Positions 9,003 through 17,460 of a DNA stretch of 32,253 nt are shown here, in pieces. A program made the position numbers and the translations under genes. The DNA lies in the NCBI GenBank assembly GCA_003155915.1, contig PMFA01000013.1, forward strand, positions 1 to 32,253, written 5' to 3'. The notes under the pieces are model-generated. The model worked only from the letters and a program-made list of their open reading frames with translations, made no database searches and was not told the DNA's origin. Position 1 is the first letter of the stretch, and every line of letters starts with the position of its first letter. This DNA is from Acidimicrobiaceae bacterium. GTDB taxonomy: Bacteria > Actinomycetota > Acidimicrobiia > Acidimicrobiales > RAAP-2.

Positions 9003-10097
9003 ATGGCAGTTGCACTCTCGCGTGACCTGATTCAACGAGCGCCGAAGGTCTTGTTGCACGACCATCTCGACGGCGGTCTGCGTCCGACGACGGTACTGGA
9101 ACTCGCGCGCGAGTCGCACTACACCGGCCTACCCACCAACGACCCCGAAGAACTGCGCCAATGGTTTATTGCCGACACGCCGGGCAGTGATCTCGTGCGC
9201 TACCTCGAAGGATTCGCGCACACGACCGCTGTGATGCAGACCAAGGATCACCTGGAGCGGGTGGCCTTCGAGGCGGTGCTCGACCTCGCGCGCGATGGCG
9301 TCGTCTACGCGGAGATTCGATTCGCTCCCGAACTGCATCTCGAAGGTGGTCTGACGTTGCACGAGGTCGTGGAAGCGGTGTTGGAGGGTTTCACTCGTGG
9401 CATGCACGACGCTGAGATCGAGGGTCACGCAATCATCGTTCGCGCGATCCTCTCGGCGATGCGACAGGCGAGTCTGAGTGAGACCATCGCAGAGCTCGCG
9501 GTCGAGTTCCGCGACCGCGGCGTCTGCGGCTTCGATATCGCGGGACCCGAGGACGGCTTCCCGCCCACGCATCACTTGCGCGCGTTTCATCTCGTGCAGC
9601 GTGAGGATTTCCACATGACGATTCACGCCGGCGAGGCATTCGGTCTTCCGTCGATCTGGGAGGCCGTTCAATTCTGTAACGCCGAGCGACTCGGACACGG
9701 GGTGCGCATCGCCGACGACATCATCGAAAAGGACGGCGACTACCATCTCGGCCGACTGGCCAACTTCGTTCGCGACCGTCGCATCCCACTTGAGGTGTGT
9801 CCCACCTCGAACGTGCATACGGGCGCCGCGGTCTCGATTGTCACGCACCCCATCGATCTTCTTCGCAAGCTTCGCTTTCGTGTGACACTCAACACCGACA
9901 ATCGCCTCATGAGCGGAATCTCCATGACGAGTGAGTTCGAGACGTGCGCCGAGACGTTCGGATGGTCATTGGCCGACATGGAGTGGCTCACACTCAACGC
10001 CGCGAAGAGTTCGTTCTTCCAGTTCGATCAACGCCTCGACATGATCAACACCGTGATCAAGCCGGGCTACGCCGCGCTGCGTTTAGAGACGCAGTAA
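9003..10097 (+). CDS. add: Adenosine deaminase
   Basis: Converts adenosine and deoxyadenosine to inosine and deoxyinosine. It is 364 residues, a TIM-barrel metallo-hydrolase. Zinc ligands are His19 and His21 (HDHLDGG), His208 in HAGE with catalytic Glu211, and Asp299. His232 in LGHG is the catalytic histidine. The canonical NTDDP motif reads NTDNR here, so the second Asp is Asn; as far as I recall this form is common in actinobacterial enzymes. Its 3' end overlaps the end of the convergent mutase gene by 15 bp. Inosine made here is the natural substrate for the purine nucleoside phosphorylase encoded a little further on. Confidence 0.93.
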   Translation: MAVALSRDLIQRAPKVLLHDHLDGGLRPTTVLELARESHYTGLPTNDPEELRQWFIADTPGSDLVRYLEGFAHTTAVMQTKDHLERVAFEAVLDLARDGVVYAEIRFAPELHLEGGLTLHEVVEAVLEGFTRGMHDAEIEGHAIIVRAILSAMRQASLSETIAELAVEFRDRGVCGFDIAGPEDGFPPTHHLRAFHLVQREDFHMTIHAGEAFGLPSIWEAVQFCNAERLGHGVRIADDIIEKDGDYHLGRLANFVRDRRIPLEVCPTSNVHTGAAVSIVTHPIDLLRKLRFRVTLNTDNRLMSGISMTSEFETCAETFGWSLADMEWLTLNAAKSSFFQFDQRLDMINTVIKPGYAALRLETQ

Positions 10098-11741
10098 CGA
10101 TTCCAGATCGGCGCGCACGGCCTCGACGAGCGCCGCGCCGTGCCGTCGTTGTTCGGCGAGTGACGTCGCATCACTCGGCGGTGAGGTGATCTCGATGTAC
10201 GCCTTCAACTTCGGCTCGGTCCCGGACGGACGCACCACGACGCGACCGGCTTCGCCGAGTCGCAACAGCACGCCGTCGGTCGAACCGAGTCCCTCGTAGC
10301 CGTTGACCAAGTCGAAGTGGTCACTTACCGCAATGCCGCCCAGCGTCGTCGGCGGCTCTTCGCGCAGTGACTGTAGCGCGTTCGTGATCGCGCCCAGGCC
10401 GCTCGGCCCCTCAGCGCGAAGCGAAAGTTGGAAGATCGAATGGACTCCGTAACGAGTCTCGATCTCATCCAAACGATCGATCAGCGTCTGGTCGTGACGG
10501 CGAAGGTCATCGGCGAGACGAGCGATCGCGAGGGCGGCCGAGAGGCCATCTTTGTCCGCGACCTCGGGATCGACCGCGAAACCGAGGGCCTCTTCGTAGC
10601 CCAGTCGCAGCACCCCGTCTCCGGCGGCGCGCGCGAGCCATTTGAATCCAGTGAGCGTCATCGTGAAAGTAACGCCCGCGTCGCGCGCCATCTCTCGCAA
10701 CAGCGTGGATGACACGATCGTCGTCGCGACGACGTCACGGGGATCGCTCATCGTGGGCAACATCGCCGACGCCAAGAGCCAGCCGATCTGGTCGCCTCGA
10801 AGCACGTGCCAACCGTCGTCGTCGCGCACGGCCGCACCCAAACGATCGGCGTCCGGGTCGTTCGCGATCACGAGACTGGAGCCCACCTCGTCGGCGCGGG
10901 CCATGGCGAGATCCAGGGCGCCCGGTTCCTCCGGGTTGGGGAACGGCAGCGTCGGGAATGCACCATCGGGTTCGAACTGGACCGCGACCGGCGTCACGGA
11001 GGAGAAGCCGGTCGCAGCGAAGAGCTCCATCATGGTCGCGCCACCGACGCCGTGGAGCGGCGTGTAGGTGATCGCGAGGTCGCTCCCACCAGGAACCGCG
11101 AATCGTTTCGCGAAGTGGGCGCGGTACTGATCGAGGACGTCCTGGGAGATCCATCGGTGGTGGGTGCTGGTTCGCTCGCCCAGTTCGGGCCTCACGACGT
11201 CGTTCGCAAATCGCTCGACGATTTCGTCGTTGGGCGGGATTATCTGGGAGCCGTCACTCGAGTACAGCTTGTAGCCGTTGTCCTGCGGTGGATTATGGCT
11301 CGCCGTCACCATAATGCCAGCGGCGGCTCCGAGTTTCTTCACGCAGTACGCGACGAGCGGCGTCGGCAGCGGCCCGGGCATTTCGTACACCTTGACGCCG
11401 GCGCCCAAGAGTACGGCGACCACCTCGTTGTTGAACAAGTCCGACCCGTTACGACCGTCGCGTCCCACGACGACGCCGCGACCAGCGTCGACGCCGATCT
11501 CATCCAGCCAGGCGATCACGCCTTGGGTCGCCCGGCGCACGGTGTAGCGATTCATTCCGGCGGGCCCGGCCATCTCCGGCCCGCGAAGTCCCGCGGTGCC
11601 AAAAGTTAATGGCGTGTCGAATCGACGGTGGAGTTCTTCTTCGTCCCCGCTCTCCAACAGTCGTTGCAGCGTTTCGCGGTCTTCAATGTCCGGGTCGCCC
11701 TCGATCCATTCGAGCACGCGATCATGGAGCGATTGGTTCAC
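10083..11741 (-). CDS. pmmB: Alpha-D-phosphohexomutase (PMM/PGM2-type), probable phosphopentomutase
   Basis: Member of the phosphoglucomutase/phosphomannomutase superfamily, 552 residues from the GTG at 11741. It has the active phosphoserine loop VTASHNPPQDNGYK (Ser148), a metal-binding loop NDPDADRLG, the sugar-binding loop GYEEALGF and the phosphate-binding RPSGTEPKLKAY near the C-terminus. The length and the FGTAGLRG start are those of the PGM2 subgroup, some members of which are phosphopentomutases. No classical deoB lies in the window, and the gene is fused by a GTGA overlap to the purine nucleoside phosphorylase. I infer that it moves phosphate from C1 to C5 of ribose and deoxyribose; hexose phosphate activity is also possible. 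The frame remains open upstream through the PNP gene, but that part is a shadow. Confidence 0.9.
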   Translation of the reverse strand: MNQSLHDRVLEWIEGDPDIEDRETLQRLLESGDEEELHRRFDTPLTFGTAGLRGPEMAGPAGMNRYTVRRATQGVIAWLDEIGVDAGRGVVVGRDGRNGSDLFNNEVVAVLLGAGVKVYEMPGPLPTPLVAYCVKKLGAAAGIMVTASHNPPQDNGYKLYSSDGSQIIPPNDEIVERFANDVVRPELGERTSTHHRWISQDVLDQYRAHFAKRFAVPGGSDLAITYTPLHGVGGATMMELFAATGFSSVTPVAVQFEPDGAFPTLPFPNPEEPGALDLAMARADEVGSSLVIANDPDADRLGAAVRDDDGWHVLRGDQIGWLLASAMLPTMSDPRDVVATTIVSSTLLREMARDAGVTFTMTLTGFKWLARAAGDGVLRLGYEEALGFAVDPEVADKDGLSAALAIARLADDLRRHDQTLIDRLDEIETRYGVHSIFQLSLRAEGPSGLGAITNALQSLREEPPTTLGGIAVSDHFDLVNGYEGLGSTDGVLLRLGEAGRVVVRPSGTEPKLKAYIEITSPPSDATSLAEQRRHGAALVEAVRADLESLLRL

Positions 11742-12556
11742 AGGACCGGGACGATATGGGTCAACAACGTGCCCAGCGACGCGGCGGCTGACTGGCCGGC
11801 TTCGAGGACCTCGAGGTGGTTCAAGTGGCCCGCCGTCACGCCCGCGGCGGGGTTCGACACGAGGCTCAATCCGAGGACCTCGGCCCCCAGATGACGCGCG
11901 GCGATGGCCTCGAGCACCGTGGACATTCCCACGAGCGTCGCACCCATCGTGCGGGCCATCACGATCTCGGCCGGGGTCTCGTAGTGCGGACCCCGAAAGC
12001 CGGCGTAGACGCCTTCGAACAGATTGGGTTCGGCCTTCTTCACGGTCGCGCGAAGTCGCGCGCTGTACAGATCGGTGAGGTCGACGAACCGGGAGCCGTA
12101 TCCCTTGGGCGGTGCGGGTCCCTCGAGGGGCGACGCGGCGGTCAAGTTGATGTGGTCGCGGATGATGACGACAGTGCCGGGGGTCCACGACGGATCGATG
12201 CCACCCGCGGCGTTGGTCAAGACGACCTTGGTCGCGCCGGCCGCGATGACGGTGCGGATCGGGTGCACGACCTGGTCGGCCGTATTTCCTTCGTAGAGAT
12301 GGACCCGTCCCGCCACCAGCGCGATTCGTCGGTCGCCGATCTTGAGCGAGAGGATCTGGCCACTGTGACCAGCCACGGTCGGCGTGACGAAGCCCGTGAG
12401 CGACGTCGTCGAGAGCACGTTGGCCGGCGTTCCCAAGGCCACCGCGCCTTCGCGCCACCCCGATCCCAGCACGATGGCGATGTCGTAGTTGTCATAGCCG
12501 CTCGCTTCGCGCAGTTCGTCGGCGGCGCGCCGGGCGAGCTTGTACGGATTTGTCAT
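11738..12556 (-). CDS. deoD: Purine nucleoside phosphorylase (trimeric, class II type)
   Basis: Phosphorolyses inosine, guanosine and deoxy forms to base and (deoxy)ribose 1-phosphate. It is 272 residues from the ATG at 12556. Signatures include VLGSGW near the start (phosphate loop), GRVHLYEG, the TNAAGGI motif and GFRGPHYETPAEI. Further on come the MSTVLEAIAARHLG and LSLVSNPAAG segments that mark the high-molecular-mass class (PNP/MTAP fold). The ATG overlaps the stop of the short ALDH gene as TGATG, and its own stop overlaps the GTG of the mutase, so it is central in a tightly coupled catabolic operon. The protein resembles mycobacterial DeoD/PunA; the symbol is chosen on that basis. Confidence 0.92.
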   Translation of the reverse strand: MTNPYKLARRAADELREASGYDNYDIAIVLGSGWREGAVALGTPANVLSTTSLTGFVTPTVAGHSGQILSLKIGDRRIALVAGRVHLYEGNTADQVVHPIRTVIAAGATKVVLTNAAGGIDPSWTPGTVVIIRDHINLTAASPLEGPAPPKGYGSRFVDLTDLYSARLRATVKKAEPNLFEGVYAGFRGPHYETPAEIVMARTMGATLVGMSTVLEAIAARHLGAEVLGLSLVSNPAAGVTAGHLNHLEVLEAGQSAAASLGTLLTHIVPVL

Positions 12557-13410
12557 CACTGTCCTATCGTGTGCCACACCGTGGACGTCTCGACGAAGGC
12601 ACGCAGGCGTCGAAGCGAGGAGTCAGTTTCATTCTCGCGGGGGCGAAAGACCCGCTTGATGGAGCCGGCGCCCAAGACGGCCAGTTCGTCGGCCGCGTCG
12701 CGAGTGACGCCGCAAATATCGAGACCATCGACGTCCTCGTGCGCGGCCAGTACCGGGGCCAATTCGCTCGTAAGACCGGTGACGATGTTGAGCACGCCCG
12801 CGGGGAAGTCCGAGGCGGACGTCATCTCGCCCAGCAACACCGCCGGCGTCGGACGGGTTTCACTGGCGAGGGCGACGACCGTATTGCCGACGCACAGTGG
12901 CGCCATGATGGCCTCAACGAATCCTTCGAGCGACTCTTGGACACCCACGACACCGACCACGCCGCTCGGCACCGGGATCGAGAAGTTGAAGAACGGGCCG
13001 GCCACGGGATTGGTCCCGCCCAGTACCTGCGCAACCTTGTCGGTCCACCCGGCGTACCAGACGATGCGATCGATCGACGCCGAGACTTTCTTTTGACTCG
13101 TCCTGACGTTCACGCCCTCCGCGAGCGCGACGTGCTCGGCGAGTTCGTCGCGACGTGATTCGGCCATCTCGGCGAGACGGTAGATGACCTGACCCCGGTT
13201 GTAGGCGGTCGCGTTCCACCATTTCGCTTGCGCTGCGCGCGCTGCGCTGACCGCGTCACGGACGTCCTTGCGAGAGCCCTGCGCGACGTTGGCGAGGAAC
13301 GCGCCCTTGGCCGAGGTCACTTCGTAACTTCGACCCGATTCCGAACGGGGATAGGCGCCGTTGATGAGCAATTTGTACGTCTTTCGGACATCCAGTCGAG
13401 CGTCAGACAT
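12556..13410 (-). CDS. Short aldehyde dehydrogenase homologue lacking the catalytic domain
   Basis: About 284 residues, against roughly 480-500 for a full ALDH. It aligns over the N-terminal and NAD-binding part: RKTYKLLINGAYPRSESG, DAVSAARAAQAKWW, then RIVWYAGWTDK, SIPVPSGVVGVVG and AGVLNIVTG. It ends shortly after the place where full enzymes have the FTGST and LELGGK motifs; here this reads LDICGVTRD. The catalytic cysteine region is absent. It is not visibly decaying: there is no internal stop, it overlaps the upstream ALDH by eight bases, and its stop overlaps the PNP start (TGATG). It may be a structural or regulatory partner of the full-length ALDH. A dead gene kept for coupling is less likely. 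Function unproven. Confidence 0.75.
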   Translation of the reverse strand: MSDARLDVRKTYKLLINGAYPRSESGRSYEVTSAKGAFLANVAQGSRKDVRDAVSAARAAQAKWWNATAYNRGQVIYRLAEMAESRRDELAEHVALAEGVNVRTSQKKVSASIDRIVWYAGWTDKVAQVLGGTNPVAGPFFNFSIPVPSGVVGVVGVQESLEGFVEAIMAPLCVGNTVVALASETRPTPAVLLGEMTSASDFPAGVLNIVTGLTSELAPVLAAHEDVDGLDICGVTRDAADELAVLGAGSIKRVFRPRENETDSSLRRLRAFVETSTVWHTIGQ

Positions 13411-14869
13411 TGAGGTACGCCTCCAGTCCGTGCCGTCCACCTTCGCGCCCGAACCCCGACTCGCGCATGCCGCCAAAGGGACTCGTCGGATCGAAGCGGT
13501 TGTACGTATTGGCCCAGATGACGCCGGCCCGGAGTCGCTCGGCGACCCAGAGCGTCCGGCTCCCCTTCTCGCTCCATATGCCGCACGCGAGTCCGTAGTT
13601 CGTGTTGTTCGCCTTGGCGACGGCCTCTTCGGGCGTGCGGAACGTCAGTACCGAGAGCACTGGACCGAAGATCTCTTCGCGCGCGATCCGGTGGGACTGC
13701 GCCACGTCGGCGAAGACCGTCGGGGCGAACCAGTAGCCCTTTTGAGGCAGCTCACACGAACTCGTGTAGCGCGTCGCGCCCTCGCTTTCGCCGAACGCCG
13801 TCAGTTCGCGAATGCGAAGGAGCTGCGCCGCGGAGTTGATCGCGCCCACGTCGGTGTTCTTGTCGAGCGGGTCACCAACGCGCAACTGTTCGACGCGACG
13901 AACCAGACGCCGCAGAACCTCGTCGGCCACTGATTCTTGAACCAACAGGCGTGAACCAGCGCAACACACGTGGCCCTGGTTGAAGAAAATGCCGTCGATG
14001 ATGCCTTCGATCATCTCGTCGATGGGTGCGTCGTCGAAGACGATGTTCGCGCCCTTGCCCCCGAGTTCGAGCGTCAGGTGTTTGTGACTCGCGGCGGTGC
14101 GCTGTTGAATCATTCGACCTACTTCGGTCGAACCGGTGAAGGCGATCTTGTCGACGTCGGGGTGATCGACCAACGCCGCACCGGTTGAACCGTCGCCCGT
14201 GACGATGTTGACGACGCCCAGCGGTAGCTCGGCCTGCTGGAGGATCTCGGCGAGCACCAGGGCACTGAGTGGTGTGGTCTCGGCGGGCTTCAGCACGCAG
14301 GTGTTACCCGCGGCCAACGCCGGAGCCAATTTCCACGCGGCCATCAACAAAGGAAAGTTCCAGGGGATTATCTGTCCGGCCACGCCGAGCGGCTTGGGGT
14401 TGGGGCCGAATCCGGCGTGATCGAGCTTGTCGGCCCATCCGGCGTAGTAGAAGAAATGGGCTGCCGCGAGCGGAATATCGACGTCGCGCGACTCGCGGAT
14501 CGGCTTACCGTTGTCGAGGGTCTCGACGACGGCCAATTCGCGCGAACGCTCCTGGATCAGTCGAGCGATCCGAAAGAGGTACTTCGAGCGCTGCGCGCCT
14601 GTTGTCTTGGACCACACCTTGTCGTAGGCGTGACGCGCGGACACGACGGCGCGGTCCACGTCCACGGCGTTTGCCTGGGCGACCATCGAAAGCGTCTCTT
14701 CGTTCGCGGGATTTATCGTCGCGAACTGGCCGTGGGACGCCGCGTCACTGAACTCGCCGTCGATGAACAGCCCATAGCTCGGCTTCAGTTTGGCGATGGC
14801 CGCCGATTCCGGGGCCGGGTCGTACTCGAGTGATCCCAGTTGCGAGTTGGCGAGTTGGCGATCGCTCAT
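13403..14869 (-). CDS. NAD(P)-dependent aldehyde dehydrogenase
   Basis: Full-length ALDH of 488 residues that oxidises an aldehyde to the acid. It carries the NAD-fold motifs IIPWNFPLLMAAWKLAPAL and FTGSTEVG, the general base Glu in LELGGKGA, the catalytic cysteine in NQGHVCCAGSR, and EIFGPVLSVL with SPFGGMRESGFGREGG near the end. Its ATG overlaps the deoC stop as TGATG. Because it is coupled to deoC, the likely substrate is acetaldehyde from deoxyribose-5-phosphate cleavage, giving acetate; this is inference from context. It is followed by the truncated homologue. Confidence 0.93.
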   Translation of the reverse strand: MSDRQLANSQLGSLEYDPAPESAAIAKLKPSYGLFIDGEFSDAASHGQFATINPANEETLSMVAQANAVDVDRAVVSARHAYDKVWSKTTGAQRSKYLFRIARLIQERSRELAVVETLDNGKPIRESRDVDIPLAAAHFFYYAGWADKLDHAGFGPNPKPLGVAGQIIPWNFPLLMAAWKLAPALAAGNTCVLKPAETTPLSALVLAEILQQAELPLGVVNIVTGDGSTGAALVDHPDVDKIAFTGSTEVGRMIQQRTAASHKHLTLELGGKGANIVFDDAPIDEMIEGIIDGIFFNQGHVCCAGSRLLVQESVADEVLRRLVRRVEQLRVGDPLDKNTDVGAINSAAQLLRIRELTAFGESEGATRYTSSCELPQKGYWFAPTVFADVAQSHRIAREEIFGPVLSVLTFRTPEEAVAKANNTNYGLACGIWSEKGSRTLWVAERLRAGVIWANTYNRFDPTSPFGGMRESGFGREGGRHGLEAYLNV

Positions 14870-15861
14870 CAGTCCGCGCTGAATTCATCGGCGCGCACGT
14901 AGGTGCCACGCTGCTGCTTGAGTCGTTGCATCAACAGGTCGTTCAAGAGCGACGACGCACCGAAGCGGAACTTGTTGGGAGTGAGCCACGTTGAGCCGAC
15001 CGTCTCGTTGACGAGGACCAAGTATCGAATGGCGTCCTTCGTGGTTCGGATCCCGCCCGCCACCTTCACGCCCACCGTCGGTCCGGCCGTTTCGGCGAAG
15101 TCGCGGACCGCTTCGAGCATCACGAGTGCCACGGGAAGCGTTGCGTTCACCGTCACTTTGCCCGTTGAGGTCTTGATGAAATCGGCACCGCCGAGCATTG
15201 CGATCCAACTGGCTCGTCGGACGTTGTCGTACGTGACCAACTCCCCTGTTTCGAGGATCACCTTGAGGTGCGCTTCGCCGCACGCCTCTTTGACGGCCAC
15301 GACTTCGTCAAAGACTTGACCGATGCGACCGGAGAGAAACGCGCCGCGGTCGATCACCATGTCGATTTCATCCGCCCCGGCACTCACCGCGTCTCGGACA
15401 TCCATCAGCTTCACCTTGAGCGAGGCGCGCCCGGACGGGAACGACGTCGCGACCGACGCCACCGCGACTGGTGAGGAGCCCAATACAGAACGGGCGTGCG
15501 CGACGAGGTCGGGGTAGACGCACACGGCGGCGACCGAAGGGATTGTGAGGTCGCGGGGATCAGGTCGCATCGCTTTGGTACACAGTGACGTCACTCGACC
15601 TGGCGTGTCGGCGCCCTCGAGCGTCGTGAGATCGACCATCGAGATCGCCATCTCGATCGCGGCCAACTTCGTCGATTTCTTGATTGACCGGGTCGAGAGT
15701 TTGGCCGCGCGCGCATCAGCGCCCACGGCGTCAACGCCCGAGAGACTCGTGAGGAGGGCCTTCAACTGCGCTTCGGACTCGATGGTGGGCACGGCGATCG
15801 TGGCGGCGATCTGGACACTGCGATCTTGTTCAGTGACCAGACGAAGCGGTGCGGTACTCAC
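14869..15861 (-). CDS. deoC: Deoxyribose-phosphate aldolase
   Basis: Class I aldolase that splits 2-deoxyribose 5-phosphate into glyceraldehyde 3-phosphate and acetaldehyde. The Schiff-base lysine lies in ADFIKTSTGK, the second active lysine in VGVKVAGGIRT, and AGADEIDMVIDRG is the typical strand before them. The start is uncertain. GTG at 15861 (about 330 residues) follows a TAGCGT box by seven bases and fits the leaderless pattern. ATG at 15894 and GTG at 15951 are in frame upstream, the latter overlapping rmlC by 41 bp. The long N-terminus before the core aldolase domain is as in other actinobacterial DeoC proteins. The stop overlaps the ALDH start. Confidence 0.9.
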   Translation of the reverse strand: MSTAPLRLVTEQDRSVQIAATIAVPTIESEAQLKALLTSLSGVDAVGADARAAKLSTRSIKKSTKLAAIEMAISMVDLTTLEGADTPGRVTSLCTKAMRPDPRDLTIPSVAAVCVYPDLVAHARSVLGSSPVAVASVATSFPSGRASLKVKLMDVRDAVSAGADEIDMVIDRGAFLSGRIGQVFDEVVAVKEACGEAHLKVILETGELVTYDNVRRASWIAMLGGADFIKTSTGKVTVNATLPVALVMLEAVRDFAETAGPTVGVKVAGGIRTTKDAIRYLVLVNETVGSTWLTPNKFRFGASSLLNDLLMQRLKQQRGTYVRADEFSAD

Positions 15862-15868
15862 TTGGACA

Positions 15869-15874
15869 ACGCTA
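15869..15874 (-). promoter_or_regulatory. Candidate internal leaderless -10 element for deoC
   Basis: On the minus strand TAGCGT is followed by seven bases and a GTG in the deoC frame. The identical hexamer and spacing precede the acetyltransferase gene at 28259. It would let the deo genes be transcribed independently of rmlBC. Confidence 0.4.
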
Positions 15875-15910
15875 GCAACGCCGCGCGCCGCCATCGCATC
15901 CGAGCCAAGG

Positions 15911-16474
15911 TCAGCGAAAGAGAGGAAGTTCCTTCGCGTCACGGCGTTCACGAAGCGAGGGCGCGCCGGCGTCTTTGGGACTCACGACGGCCTCGCCGAC
16001 AATCGTCCACGGCACGCTGATCTCAGCGTCGAAAGGATTGATCTCGAATTCGAACGCCGCGTTGAAGGGCGAGGAGAGCAGGTAGGTCAGCGCACCAAGA
16101 TCGCTGGTCACGCAGAAACCGTGCGCTACGCCGACCGGGACGTAGACCGATCGTTCCTCGCCGGCGGCGAGGTGCACAATCTCGCAGCGACCGAAGGCCG
16201 GCGAGCCGACGCGGATGTCGACGATCACGTCGTCCAACTCTCCGTGCGCGCACGTTACGACCTTGGCTTGGCCTCCTGGGGCCATCGAATAATGCAGTCC
16301 GCGAACGACGTTCTTTTTCGAAATCGAGAGGTTCGCTTGTTGCGCTCGAAAGTCGACCCCGACCTCTTTGAAGTCCTCGTCCTTGAACCATTCGCGAAAC
16401 GTTCCTCGGTCGTCGCCCCACACCGGTGATTCCAAGACGAATAACCCGGGGATCGAGAGCTCGATCAGCTTCAC
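15911..16474 (-). CDS. rmlC: dTDP-4-dehydrorhamnose 3,5-epimerase (RmlC family)
   Basis: Cupin enzyme that epimerises C3 and C5 of dTDP-4-keto-6-deoxyglucose in dTDP-L-rhamnose synthesis. About 187 residues from the GTG at 16474. Signatures are DDRGTFREWF near the start, QANLSISKKNVVRGLHYS (the His of RGLH is the catalytic base), VVTCAHGELDDVIVDIR and VPVGVAHGFCV. The GTG overlaps the stop of rmlB (GTGA), so both are made together. The C-terminal tail after the cupin is slightly long. RmlD is not in the window. Specificity towards another 6-deoxyhexose cannot be excluded. Confidence 0.9.
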   Translation of the reverse strand: MKLIELSIPGLFVLESPVWGDDRGTFREWFKDEDFKEVGVDFRAQQANLSISKKNVVRGLHYSMAPGGQAKVVTCAHGELDDVIVDIRVGSPAFGRCEIVHLAAGEERSVYVPVGVAHGFCVTSDLGALTYLLSSPFNAAFEFEINPFDAEISVPWTIVGEAVVSPKDAGAPSLRERRDAKELPLFR

Positions 16475-17445
16475 GGTCGATCCTTGAGCGGTCGCCACCA
16501 CGCCTCGTTGTCGTGGTACCACTTCACGGTGTGCGCCAGGCCCTCGTCGAAACTCATCTGAGGCTCATACCCCAACTCGTTCTTGATCTTGCTCCAATCG
16601 ACGGAGTAGCGACGATCGTGACCCAGGCGGTCCGTCGTCGCTTCGATCATCGAGTCGCTGTAGCCGCAGAGGTCAAGGAGCCGCGTGGTCAACTCTTCGT
16701 TCGTCAGTTCCGTGCCGCCACCGATGTTGTAGATCTCACCGGCGCGACCGCCTTCGAGGACGGCGAGAATCCCGCGACAGTGGTCGTCCACGAAGAGCCA
16801 GTCACGGACGTTCTGGCCGTCGCCGTAGAGGGGGACCTTCACCCCGTCGAAGAGATTCGTCACGAACAGTGGAATCACCTTCTCCGGAAACTGGCGAGGT
16901 CCGTAGTTGTTCGAACAACGCGTCACCATGACCGGAATGCCGTAGGTGCGGTGATAGGCCAAGGCGGCGAGGTCGGACCCGGCCTTACTCGACGAGTACG
17001 GCGAGTTCGGCTCGAGGATGTGGTCTTCACGCCACGACCCCTCACCGATCGATCCGTAGACCTCGTCGGTCGAGACGTGGACGAATCGCTGCACGTCACT
17101 GTGGCGCGCGCCTTCGAGCAGTTGGTGCGTGCCGATGACGTTCGTGTCGTAGAACGCTCGCGCACCGGTGATCGAACGGTCGACGTGGCTCTCCGCCGCT
17201 AAGTGCACGACGGCGTGCGCCGAGCACAGCACCTCAGTGGTGAGATCGGCGTCCGTGATCGATCCTTCAATGAAACTGACGCGCGAGTCGCGCAACACTT
17301 CGTCCATGTTCTCTCGTCGACCGGAGTAGGTCAACGCGTCAAGAAGAACGATGTCGTCGAAGTCAAGTCGTTCGGCGTTCTCGAGCAGCACTTCGGCGAA
17401 GCGTGAACCGATAAACCCAGCGGCTCCAGTTATCACAACGCGCAT
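16471..17445 (-). CDS. rmlB: dTDP-glucose 4,6-dehydratase
   Basis: Extended short-chain dehydrogenase of 324 residues making dTDP-4-keto-6-deoxyglucose from dTDP-glucose. It has the NAD-binding GAAGFIGSRF at the N-terminus, HLAAESHVDRSI, the active-site HVSTDEVYGS with the Asp and Glu used in dehydration, and the catalytic YSSSKAGSD (YxxxK). NNYGPRQFPEKVIPLF and the DDHCRGI stretch follow. Unlike many neighbours it appears to have a leader: a GAGG Shine-Dalgarno core sits about seven bases before the ATG. A minus-strand TAGTAT at 17490-17485 could be its -10, overlapping the rmlA promoter. It heads the co-directional run into rmlC and the deo genes. Confidence 0.95.
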   Translation of the reverse strand: MRVVITGAAGFIGSRFAEVLLENAERLDFDDIVLLDALTYSGRRENMDEVLRDSRVSFIEGSITDADLTTEVLCSAHAVVHLAAESHVDRSITGARAFYDTNVIGTHQLLEGARHSDVQRFVHVSTDEVYGSIGEGSWREDHILEPNSPYSSSKAGSDLAALAYHRTYGIPVMVTRCSNNYGPRQFPEKVIPLFVTNLFDGVKVPLYGDGQNVRDWLFVDDHCRGILAVLEGGRAGEIYNIGGGTELTNEELTTRLLDLCGYSDSMIEATTDRLGHDRRYSVDWSKIKNELGYEPQMSFDEGLAHTVKWYHDNEAWWRPLKDRP

Positions 17446-17460
17446 GGCGATACCTCGACC

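Noticed and set aside
11742-12458. A 239-codon N-terminal extension of the phosphohexomutase frame.
   Set aside because: It overlaps the purine nucleoside phosphorylase gene on the same strand, is Arg-rich and matches no domain. The GTG at 11741 gives a normal protein.
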